Below, in pieces: positions 48,072 through 55,722 of a stretch of DNA of 57,221 nucleotides. The stretch comes from an uncultured Oscillibacter sp. Its GTDB lineage: Bacteria; Bacillota; Clostridia; Oscillospirales; Oscillospiraceae. The stretch lies in the NCBI GenBank assembly GCA_910586735.1, contig CAJUJW010000008.1, forward strand, positions 1 to 57,221, written 5' to 3'. The first letter of the stretch is position 1. Each line of letters starts with the position of its first letter. The position numbers were made by a program, and so were the translations under genes. Below the pieces are notes generated by a model that had not been told where the DNA came from, ran no database searches, and saw only the letters and a list, made by a program, of their open reading frames with translations.

Positions 48072-48158
48072 GGTTGCCGTCGCTCCAGCCCGGATGAACA
48101 CCAGACAAACAGAGCGAGCGAAAGTTCTTTTGCCTACTTTTCTTTCAAGAAAAGTAGG
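48072..48158. repeat. Dispersed intergenic repeat element, copy C
   Basis: Begins GGTTGCCGTCGCTCCAG and keeps the block to GAAAGTTCTTTTG. It ends in a compact perfect hairpin, CCTACTTTTCTT (48133-48144)/AAGAAAAGTAGG (48147-48158), loop TC. Compared with copies A and B, the outer bases changed on both arms (GTTAC/GTAAC to CCTAC/GTAGG), so pairing is kept. This copy precedes a start codon instead of following a stop; AGAAAAGTAGGAGG repeats part of the arm before the next gene. Confidence 0.85.
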
Positions 48159-48186
48159 AGAAAAGTAGGAGGAAGGAGGGGCGCAT

Positions 48187-48867
48187 ATGGCCCTCTACGC
48201 CATCGGGGACCTGCACCTCTCCCTGACGGCCAACAAGCCCATGGAGGTTTTCGGCCCCGCCTGGGAGAATTACACGAACCGCATCGCCGAGAGCCTGGGG
48301 GCCCTGACGGCGGAGGACACCCTGGTCCTGGCGGGAGACACCTCCTGGGGCATGAGCCTGGAGGAGGCGGAGGCGGACTTCCGCTTCCTGGACCAGTTCC
48401 CCTGCAAAAAGTACCTGGTGAAGGGGAATCACGACTACTGGTGGACCACCGCCGCCAAGCTCCACCGCTTCTTTGACGAGAAGGGCATCCACACCCTGGA
48501 CATCCTCCATAACAACTGTTTTCTTTATGGGGACTACGCCGTCTGCGGCACCCGGGGCTGGTTCCTGGAGGAGGACGCCCACAACGTCAAGGTGCTGAAC
48601 CGGGAGGTGGGGCGGCTGGAGGCGTCCCTCCGGGCGGCGGGGGAGCGGCCCATCCTGTGCTTCCTCCACTACCCGCCCCTGTACCAGGGCTACGAGTGCG
48701 CGGAGATACTGAAAACCCTGGAAAAGTACCGGGTTTCCCTGTGCTGTTACGGCCACCTCCACGGCCACGCCATCCGCCGGAAGCTGGAGGGAAAGCGGGG
48801 AGAAACGGAGTTTTCCCTCATCTCCGCCGACTACCTGGGCTTTGTCCCGAAAAAAATTTGTGATTAA
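48187..48867 (+). CDS. Calcineurin-like metallophosphoesterase
   Basis: A 226-residue enzyme with the family metal motifs in order: GDLHLS (residues 7-12), GDTSW (about 50-54), KGNHDYWW (about 79-86), a middle His in CFLHYPP (about 159) and GHLHG (about 194-198). Substrate not predictable; relatives are called phosphohydrolases. ATG 48187 has GGAAGGAGGGG upstream, which lies directly after repeat copy C. Confidence 0.9.
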   Translation: MALYAIGDLHLSLTANKPMEVFGPAWENYTNRIAESLGALTAEDTLVLAGDTSWGMSLEEAEADFRFLDQFPCKKYLVKGNHDYWWTTAAKLHRFFDEKGIHTLDILHNNCFLYGDYAVCGTRGWFLEEDAHNVKVLNREVGRLEASLRAAGERPILCFLHYPPLYQGYECAEILKTLEKYRVSLCCYGHLHGHAIRRKLEGKRGETEFSLISADYLGFVPKKICD

Positions 48868-48966
48868 AGGAAAAAAGACTGGTATTTTTCATTTTTTTCT
48901 GGTAGAATACTAAGTTGCCCGGCGAAGTGCTTTTAGAGCGCCGGGAATGAACGGAGGAAAACAAAC

Positions 48967-50448
48967 ATGAGTGTGAAGAGCTGCGAAAAGATCGAGAAAA
49001 GCCAGGTCGAGCTGACCGTCGAGGTGGAGGCCCAGGAGTTTGAGGCCGCCTTGGAAAAAGCCTACCGGAAGATGCGGGGCAAGATCAACGTCCCCGGTTT
49101 CCGTCCCGGCAAGGCCCCCCGGAAAATCATCGAGGGCATGTACGGCGTAGAGGTCTTCTTTGACGAGGCCATCAATATCGCCTTCCCCGAGGCTTACGAG
49201 GCCGCCGTGAAGGAGAAGGAGCTCAACGTGGTGGGCTACCCGTCTGTGGAGCTGGTGGGCGAATGCACCCGGCAGGGCTTTACCTTCAAGGCTGTCGCGC
49301 CCGTGTATCCCGAGGTCACCCTGGGTCAGTACAAGGGCCTGTCCGCCCCCAAGGAGGAGGTCCAGGTCACTGCCGAGGACGTGGACCGCCGCCTCCAGAG
49401 CCTGGCCGACCGGAACACCCGCCTGGTGTCCGTGGAGCGGGAGGCCAAGGAGGGCGACACCGCCGTCATCGACTTCGAGGGCTTCCTGGACGGAAAGCCC
49501 TTCGACGGGGGCAAGGGGACCAGCCACAGCCTGGAGCTGGGCTCCCACAGCTTTGTCCCCGGCTTCGAGGAGCAGGTGGCCGGCATGAAGGCCGGAGACG
49601 AAAAGGACATCGACATCACCTTCCCCGAGGACTACCACGCGGACCTGGCCGGCAAGGCCGTGGTCTTCAAGGTCAAGTGCCACGAGGTGAAGGAAAAGGA
49701 CGTGCCCACCCTGGACGATGAGTTTGCCAAGGATGTCAGCGAGTTCGACACCCTGGACGAGCTGAAAGCGGACCTGGAGAAGCAGATCACCGAGGAGCGG
49801 GAGAAGGACGCCCGGCGGGAATTCGAGGACGCCCTGATGGAGCAGGTGGCCCAGGGCCTCACCGCCGAGATCCCCGACGCCATGGTGGAGGGCCAGGCCC
49901 GGCAGTTCCTGGAGAACTTCCGCACCCAGGTCGCCCAGCAGGGCATTCCCTATGACCAGTATCTCCAGATGACCGGCCTCCGGGAGGACAAGCTGCTGGA
50001 GGACGCCAAGGAGCCCGCCCTGCGGCAGGTGAAGATGGACCTGGCGGTCATGGCCATCATCAAGGCCGAAGGCATCGAGGCCAGCGGCGAGGACGTGGAG
50101 GAAGAGTACAAGAAACTGGCGGAGCAGTTCGGCATGGACCTGGAGATGGTGAAGAAGTACATCCAGGCGGACCAGGTGAAGGACCAGGTTTGCAGCCGCC
50201 GGGCCATCGACGTGGTGGCAAACAGCGCCACCGCCACCAAGCCGGAGGAGACCCCCGCCGAGGACAAGCCCGCGGAAGAAAAAACCGCCGGGGAAGCCCC
50301 GGAGAAGAAGCCCGCCCGGAAGCCCCGCAAGAAGAAGACCGAGACCGCCGAACCCGCCGCCGAGGGCGCGGAACCGGCCGCCGAGGAGAAAAAGCCCGTC
50401 CGGAAGCCCCGCAAAAAGAAGACCGAGGAGCCGAAGGACGCCGAATAA
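48967..50448 (+). CDS. tig: Trigger factor with basic/acidic C-terminal extension
   Basis: A 493-residue ribosome-bound chaperone. The N-terminal ribosome-binding domain has the signature GFRPGKAPRK (about residues 44-53, normally GFRxGK). The FKBP-type isomerase domain is GDTAVIDFEGFLDGKPFDGG to PGFEEQVAGMKAGDEKDI (about 165-235). Helical arms follow. Usual length is 425-435; the last 70 residues are low complexity, rich in Lys, Pro, Ala and Glu, with RKPRKKKTE twice. A hairpin CCCGGCG/CGCCGGG (48918-48945) lies in the leader. Confidence 0.95.
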   Translation: MSVKSCEKIEKSQVELTVEVEAQEFEAALEKAYRKMRGKINVPGFRPGKAPRKIIEGMYGVEVFFDEAINIAFPEAYEAAVKEKELNVVGYPSVELVGECTRQGFTFKAVAPVYPEVTLGQYKGLSAPKEEVQVTAEDVDRRLQSLADRNTRLVSVEREAKEGDTAVIDFEGFLDGKPFDGGKGTSHSLELGSHSFVPGFEEQVAGMKAGDEKDIDITFPEDYHADLAGKAVVFKVKCHEVKEKDVPTLDDEFAKDVSEFDTLDELKADLEKQITEEREKDARREFEDALMEQVAQGLTAEIPDAMVEGQARQFLENFRTQVAQQGIPYDQYLQMTGLREDKLLEDAKEPALRQVKMDLAVMAIIKAEGIEASGEDVEEEYKKLAEQFGMDLEMVKKYIQADQVKDQVCSRRAIDVVANSATATKPEETPAEDKPAEEKTAGEAPEKKPARKPRKKKTETAEPAAEGAEPAAEEKKPVRKPRKKKTEEPKDAE

Positions 50449-50483
50449 GCCGAATCTTTACTTGCGGATTCACAGATTCGACA

Positions 50484-50520
50484 CATTTTCACATGATGCC
50501 TGTGGTATCATGTGAAAATG
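50484..50520. promoter_or_regulatory. 14-bp perfect inverted repeat between tig and clpP
   Basis: CATTTTCACATGAT (50484-50497) and ATCATGTGAAAATG (50507-50520) with a 9-base loop. It has no T-tract after it, so a DNA operator or mRNA processing hairpin is as likely as a terminator. It differs from the CtsR box. Confidence 0.6.
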
Positions 50521-50596
50521 GTTATATGGGGACAACTGCCGGGGACGGAATTTCTCCGGCGGACCCGGCGTCCACAAAAGACAGGAGGTTTTCAAA

Positions 50597-51193
50597 TTGA
50601 GTTTAGTTCCCTACGTAGTAGAGCAGACCAACCGGGGCGAGCGGTCCTACGACATTTTCTCCCGGCTGCTGAACGACCGGATCGTCTTTCTGGGCGAGGA
50701 GGTCAACGCCACCACGGCCAGCCTGATCGTGGCCCAGCTCCTCTATCTGGAGGCCCAGGACCCCGACAAGGACATTCAGCTGTATATCAACAGCCCGGGA
50801 GGCTCCGTCACGGACGGCATGGCCATCTATGACACCATGCAGTATGTCAAATGCGACGTGTCCACCATCTGCGTGGGCATGGCGGCCAGCATGGGCGCGT
50901 TCCTGCTCTCCGCCGGGGCCAAGGGGAAGCGCATCGCCCTGCCCAACGCGGAGATCATGATTCACCAGCCCTCCGCCGGCACCCAGGGCCAGATCACCGA
51001 CATGGCCATCCACCTGAAACGGCTGGAGACCATCAAAAAGCGGATGAACCGCATCTTGGCGGAGAACACGGGCCGGTCCATCGAGGAAGTCACCGCCGCC
51101 TGCGAGCGGGACAACTTCATGAGCGCCGAGGAGGCCCAGGAATTCGGCCTGATCGACAAGATTCTGGTAAACAAGGAAGAGAAAAACGCGTGA
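50597..51193 (+). CDS. clpP: ATP-dependent Clp protease proteolytic subunit
   Basis: A 198-residue serine protease subunit. Triad: S98 in GMAASMGA, H123 in MIHQPSAG and D172 in CERDNFM. It forms the double heptamer chamber loaded by ClpX, encoded next. The start is a TTG at 50597 with ACAGGAGGT 8 bases upstream; no ATG is near the normal N-terminus (SLVPYVVEQTNRGERSYDI). The tig-clpP-clpX-lon-engB order is typical of Firmicutes and others. Confidence 0.96.
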   Translation: MSLVPYVVEQTNRGERSYDIFSRLLNDRIVFLGEEVNATTASLIVAQLLYLEAQDPDKDIQLYINSPGGSVTDGMAIYDTMQYVKCDVSTICVGMAASMGAFLLSAGAKGKRIALPNAEIMIHQPSAGTQGQITDMAIHLKRLETIKKRMNRILAENTGRSIEEVTAACERDNFMSAEEAQEFGLIDKILVNKEEKNA

Positions 51194-51233
51194 GGGCAAA
51201 ACCCATTGCCTATAGAGAACTGAGGTGGAAGAG

Positions 51234-52538
51234 ATGAATGACGACGGCAAGAAACCCCTGCGGTGTTCCTTCTGCGGCAAGCACGAACAGCAGATTCACC
51301 GCATGATACAGGGTCCGGGGGTGCGCATCTGTGACGAGTGCGTCCACCTGTGCGTGAGCATTCTGAACGACGGCTTTGAGCCCGACGCGCCCTCTCTGGA
51401 GGACCTGCCGGATCAGCTTCCCACGCCCCGTGAAATCCGGGACGTGCTGGATCAGTATGTCATCGGACAGGAGGAGGCGAAGATCGCCCTGTCCGTGGCG
51501 GTGTACAACCACTACAAGCGCATCTTCTTCGGCGGGGACGAGGACGTGGAGCTTCAGAAGAGCAACATCCTGATGCTGGGCCCCACGGGCTCCGGCAAGA
51601 CCCTCTTCGCCCAGACCCTTGCCAAGATTTTGAAGGTGCCCTTCGCCATTGCCGACGCCACCACCCTCACCGAGGCGGGCTATGTGGGCGACGATGTGGA
51701 AAACATCCTCCTGCGTCTGCTCCAGGCCGCAGACTTCGACGTGGAGCGGGCCGAGCACGGCATCATCTATGTAGACGAGATTGACAAAATCGCCCGGAAG
51801 AGCGAAAACACCTCCATCACCCGGGATGTCTCCGGCGAGGGTGTGCAGCAGGCGCTGCTGAAAATCGTGGAGGGCACCGTGGCCAACGTCCCGCCCCAGG
51901 GCGGGCGGAAGCATCCCCATCAGGAGTTCATCCAGATGAACACGAAAAACATCCTGTTCATCTGCGGCGGCGCTTTCGACGGGCTGGAGAAGATCATCGA
52001 AAAGCGCCTGGACCAGAAGAGCATCGGCTTCGGGGCCAACGTCCAGGGCAAAAAGGACAAGGACCTCAGCAAGATTCTCCACGAGGTCCAGCCCCACGAC
52101 ATCCTGAAATACGGCATCATCCCCGAGCTGGTGGGCCGCCTGCCGGTCATCGCGCCGCTGAACGGCCTGCGCCGGGAGGACCTGGTCCGCATCCTCCAGG
52201 AGCCCAAGAACGCCCTGGTGAAGCAGTACAAAAAGCTGCTGGGCTATGACGAGGTGGAGCTGGAGTTCGAGCTGGAGGCGTTGGACGCCGTGGCCGACAA
52301 GGCCATCGAGCGGAACATCGGCGCACGGGGCCTCCGGGCCGTCATGGAGGGGATGCTGACTCAGATTATGTACGACATTCCCTCGGACCCCACCATTGTC
52401 AAAGCGGTGATTACAAAAGAGTGCGTGGACGGAACCGGGCAGCCCATCCTGACCAGGGACCCGGACAAGGTGAACTACTCCGTCAAGCTGAACCCCGGCA
52501 AGGGGGGGAAGACCCGTCCCCCCAAGTCTGCGTCTTGA
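51234..52538 (+). CDS. clpX: ATP-dependent Clp protease ATP-binding subunit ClpX
   Basis: A 434-residue AAA+ unfoldase. The zinc-binding domain has C11, C14, C33 and C36 (CSFCG, CDECV). Walker A GPTGSGKT is at residues 116-123; Walker B YVDEIDKI at about 178-185; the IGF loop is KSIGFGAN. The ATG at 51234 is used, with GAGGTGG upstream; an in-frame GTG three codons earlier falls on that site. Complete for the family. Confidence 0.96.
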   Translation: MNDDGKKPLRCSFCGKHEQQIHRMIQGPGVRICDECVHLCVSILNDGFEPDAPSLEDLPDQLPTPREIRDVLDQYVIGQEEAKIALSVAVYNHYKRIFFGGDEDVELQKSNILMLGPTGSGKTLFAQTLAKILKVPFAIADATTLTEAGYVGDDVENILLRLLQAADFDVERAEHGIIYVDEIDKIARKSENTSITRDVSGEGVQQALLKIVEGTVANVPPQGGRKHPHQEFIQMNTKNILFICGGAFDGLEKIIEKRLDQKSIGFGANVQGKKDKDLSKILHEVQPHDILKYGIIPELVGRLPVIAPLNGLRREDLVRILQEPKNALVKQYKKLLGYDEVELEFELEALDAVADKAIERNIGARGLRAVMEGMLTQIMYDIPSDPTIVKAVITKECVDGTGQPILTRDPDKVNYSVKLNPGKGGKTRPPKSAS

Positions 52539-52573
52539 CGCCAGAACAAATCCGGCTCAGCGCCGGGTCGAAG

Positions 52574-52604
52574 GAGAGGAAGGGACGAAATGTCCCTTCC
52601 TCTC
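52574..52604. terminator. 13-bp perfect hairpin between clpX and lon
   Basis: GAGAGGAAGGGAC (52574-52586) pairs with GTCCCTTCCTCTC (52592-52604), loop GAAAT; no T-tract, so termination is not certain. Just after, TCCCATA.TT occurs twice in tandem (52621-52640), next to the lon ribosome site. Confidence 0.5.
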
Positions 52605-52671
52605 GGGTTGTCGGGCCCAATCCCATACTTTCCCATAATTTCCCAGCCCCTGGAAAGGAGCGTGAAGCGAT

Positions 52672-55074
52672 ATGGAAACAACGACGATGAATATGCCCGT
52701 TCTGGCCCTCCGGGGCCTGACGGTGTTTCCCCATATGAACCTGACCTTTGAGGTGGAGCGCCCCATCTCCATCGCCGCCCTGGAGCGGGCCATGGAGGGG
52801 GAGCAGGACATCTTCCTGGTCACCCAGCGGGAGATCGGCGTGGAGCTGCCGGAGGAGCAGGACTTGTATCAGATCGGCACCGTGTCCCACATCCGCCAGA
52901 TTCTCCGATTGTCCTCCGGTTCCGTCCGGGTCATGGTGGAGGGCAGGCGGCGGGCCCGCCTCCGGCGGCTGTGGCAGTCCTCCCCCTACCTCCAGGCCAA
53001 CATTGAGGAGCTGCCGGAGGAGGCCCCCTCCGAGGCCCGGAGTCCCAGGGCCGAGGCCCTGCTGCGCCAGACCTGGAGCCTGTTCAGCGAGTACGCCCAG
53101 CTCTCCGGCAGCGTGCCGGAGGAGATTGTCACCGCCGTCTTGGACAACCGGGACGTGGGCCGCGTGGCGGACTTCATCACCCAGAACATCTCCCTGCGCC
53201 ACACGGATAAGCAGGAGATTCTGGAGGAGCTGGCCCCCTTCGTCCGGCTGCGGAAGCTGAACGGGCTGCTGGCCAGGGAGTGCAGCGTGCTGGGCTTTGA
53301 GCACGAGATGGAGGGCAAGATCCGGGACCAGCTCATCCGCACCCAGCGGGACCAGATTCTCCGCACCCAGATTCGGGTGCTCCAGAACGAGCTGGGGGAG
53401 GACGACGACGAGGACGAGGTTGAGGACTACTGCCGGAAAATCCTGGAGCTGAAGCTGGAGGAGGAGGCGGAGGAGCACCTTCTGAAGGAGGCGAAAAAGC
53501 TCTCCCGCCAGCCCTACGGCAGCGCCGAGGCGTCGGTGATCCGCAACTACCTGGACGTGTGCCTGGAGATGCCCTGGAACACGGAGACCCGGGAGCGGGT
53601 CAGCGTGGACGCCGCCCGGAAGGTACTGGAAAAGGACCACTTCGGCCTGGAGAAGGTGAAGGAGCGCATTCTGGAGACCATCGCCGTCCGGCAGATGAAC
53701 CCCAAGGGCAAGGGGCAGATTCTCTGCCTGGTGGGCCCGCCGGGGGTGGGCAAGACCTCCATCGCCATCTCGGTGGCCAAGGCCCTGAACCGGAAGCTGG
53801 CCCGGCTGTCCCTGGGCGGCGTCCGGGACGAGGCGGACATCCGGGGCCACCGGCGGACCTACATTGGGTCCATGCCCGGCCGGGTGGTGGACGCCATTAT
53901 CCGGGGCGGGTCCATGAACCCCCTGCTTCTGCTGGACGAGATCGACAAGCTGGGGAACGACTACCGGGGCGACCCGGCCTCGGCCCTGCTGGAGGTGCTG
54001 GACAGCGAGCAGAACCACGCCTTCCGGGATCACTATATGGAGATTCCCGTGGATCTGAGCCGGGTCATGTTTATCACCACGGCCAACACCACGGACACCA
54101 TCCCCCAGCCCCTGCTGGACCGGATGGAGGTGATCCGACTCGCCAGCTACACCGACGAGGAGAAGGTGGAAATCGCCCGCCGCCACCTGCTGCCCAAGCA
54201 GCTGGCGGAACACGGGCTGAAAAAGTCCGCCCTCCGGGTCAGCGACGACGTTTTCCGGGCCATCATCCGGGATTATACCCGGGAGTCCGGCGTCCGCCTG
54301 CTGGAGCGCCGGGTGGCGGCCCTGTGCCGGAAGACGGCCATGCGCCTGGTCTCCGGCGAGGCCAAGCGGCTGGTTGTGACCGAGGAGGAGCTGCCCAAGC
54401 TTCTGGACTGCCAGCCCTATCCCCCCACTCTCCACACAGAGCGGGAGGAGATCGGAGTGGTAAACGGCCTGGCCTGGACGGAGACCGGCGGCGAGATTCT
54501 GGAGGTGGAGGTGGCCGTCTTCGAGGGCACCGGCAAGCTGGAGCTCACCGGGAACCTGGGAGACGTGATGAAGGAGTCCGCCCAGGCGGCCTTGAGCTGC
54601 ATCCGCAGCCGGGCCGAGGTCCTGGACGTGGAGGCGGAGTTCTATAAAAACAAGGACATCCACGTCCACTTCCCCGAGGGCGCGGTGCCCAAGGACGGTC
54701 CCTCGGCGGGCATCGCCGTCACCACCGCCATGCTCTCCGCCCTGACGGACCGGAAGGTCAAGGCCGGCATCGCCATGACGGGGGAGGTGACCCTCCGGGG
54801 CCGGGTGCTGCCCATCGGGGGTCTGAAGGAGAAGACCATGGCGGCCCTGCGGAACGGCATCAAGACGGTTCTCATCCCCAAGGACAACGTCCGGGACCTG
54901 GAGGAGATCGACCAGACGGTCCGGGCGGCGCTGACCTTCATCCCGGTGGAGACCATCGACCAGGTCTTTGCCGCCGCGCTGACGCCGGGACCGGAGGCGG
55001 CGCGGGAGGAAGCGCCGGAACCCATCTTTGTCCCCATGGGGCGGGAGAAGACGGAAGCCGTCCTGCGGCAGTGA
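52672..55074 (+). CDS. lon: ATP-dependent protease La (Lon)
   Basis: An 800-residue AAA+ serine protease. Order: N-terminal substrate domain (residues 8-200), a coiled coil (about 205-290), Walker A GPPGVGKTS near 355-363, Walker B LLLLDEIDK near 418, and the protease domain with Ser-Lys dyad S678 (PKDGPSAG) and K719 (GGLKEK). It degrades damaged and regulatory proteins. Complete for the bacterial family. Forespore-specific LonB is shorter and membrane-anchored, which this is not. Confidence 0.96.
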   Translation: METTTMNMPVLALRGLTVFPHMNLTFEVERPISIAALERAMEGEQDIFLVTQREIGVELPEEQDLYQIGTVSHIRQILRLSSGSVRVMVEGRRRARLRRLWQSSPYLQANIEELPEEAPSEARSPRAEALLRQTWSLFSEYAQLSGSVPEEIVTAVLDNRDVGRVADFITQNISLRHTDKQEILEELAPFVRLRKLNGLLARECSVLGFEHEMEGKIRDQLIRTQRDQILRTQIRVLQNELGEDDDEDEVEDYCRKILELKLEEEAEEHLLKEAKKLSRQPYGSAEASVIRNYLDVCLEMPWNTETRERVSVDAARKVLEKDHFGLEKVKERILETIAVRQMNPKGKGQILCLVGPPGVGKTSIAISVAKALNRKLARLSLGGVRDEADIRGHRRTYIGSMPGRVVDAIIRGGSMNPLLLLDEIDKLGNDYRGDPASALLEVLDSEQNHAFRDHYMEIPVDLSRVMFITTANTTDTIPQPLLDRMEVIRLASYTDEEKVEIARRHLLPKQLAEHGLKKSALRVSDDVFRAIIRDYTRESGVRLLERRVAALCRKTAMRLVSGEAKRLVVTEEELPKLLDCQPYPPTLHTEREEIGVVNGLAWTETGGEILEVEVAVFEGTGKLELTGNLGDVMKESAQAALSCIRSRAEVLDVEAEFYKNKDIHVHFPEGAVPKDGPSAGIAVTTAMLSALTDRKVKAGIAMTGEVTLRGRVLPIGGLKEKTMAALRNGIKTVLIPKDNVRDLEEIDQTVRAALTFIPVETIDQVFAAALTPGPEAAREEAPEPIFVPMGREKTEAVLRQ

Positions 55075-55086
55075 AGGAGGGACCCT

Positions 55087-55674
55087 ATGGCCATCAATTT
55101 CGGAAAGGCGGAGTTTGTCCGCTCCGCCGGCGCACCGGAACAGTTTCTCTGGGACGGCCTGCCCCAGTTCGCCTTCGCGGGCCGGTCCAACGTGGGGAAG
55201 TCCTCGGTGATTAACCGCCTCCTGGGCCGGAAGAACCTGGCCTACGTGGGGGCCTCGCCGGGGAAGACCACCCAGGTGAACTACTTCCTGGTGGACAGCC
55301 GGGCCTATCTGGTGGACCTGCCGGGCTATGGTTACGCCAAGGTCTCCAAGGCGGAGAAGGAGCGCTGGGCCCGTCTGATGGAGCGCTATTTTCAGGAGGC
55401 CCGCATCACCGCCGGGGTCCTGATTGTGGACGCCCGGCACAAGCCCACCGCCAACGACCTGACCATGCACCAGTGGTTCCTGGAGACGGGCTGCCCGGAG
55501 ATCGTGGTGGCCAACAAGCTGGATAAGCTGAAAAAGAGCCAGGTGGACCCCGCCCTGGCCCTGATCCGGGAGACGCTGGAGCTGGGGGAGGGGAAGGTCC
55601 TTCTGCCCTTTTCCGCCGAGAAGGGGACGGGCAAGGAGGAGCTCATCCGCCTGCTGAACGCCGCTGTGGAATAG
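55087..55674 (+). CDS. engB: Ribosome biogenesis GTPase EngB/YsxC
   Basis: A 195-residue GTPase needed for 50S assembly. G1 FAGRSNVGKSS (about 32-42), the G2 Thr in GKTTQVNYF, G3 DLPGYG (about 77-82), G4 ANKLDK (about 143-148) are all present. Starts 12 bases after lon with GAAGGAGGG, as in many bacteria where lon and engB are paired. Followed by the terminator at 55681. Confidence 0.96.
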   Translation: MAINFGKAEFVRSAGAPEQFLWDGLPQFAFAGRSNVGKSSVINRLLGRKNLAYVGASPGKTTQVNYFLVDSRAYLVDLPGYGYAKVSKAEKERWARLMERYFQEARITAGVLIVDARHKPTANDLTMHQWFLETGCPEIVVANKLDKLKKSQVDPALALIRETLELGEGKVLLPFSAEKGTGKEELIRLLNAAVE

Positions 55675-55680
55675 AAAAAG

Positions 55681-55704
55681 AGAGCCGCCCGAAAGGGCGG
55701 CTCT
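55681..55704. terminator. Bidirectional terminator between engB and gpmI
   Basis: AGAGCCGCCC (55681-55690), GAAA loop, GGGCGGCTCT (55695-55704). On the - strand it is followed by CTTTTTC, a good T-tract for gpmI; on + only TT. Confidence 0.85.
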
Positions 55705-55722
55705 TCGCATAGGCGTATTTGC

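Noticed and set aside
50484..50520. CtsR or HrcA (CIRCE) operator at clpP
   Set aside because: Sequence matches neither the GGTCAAA direct repeat of CtsR nor the CIRCE arms.
52483..55710. A 1075-codon open frame on the - strand opposite lon and engB
   Set aside because: Same shadow effect; lon and engB have complete motifs and ribosome sites.
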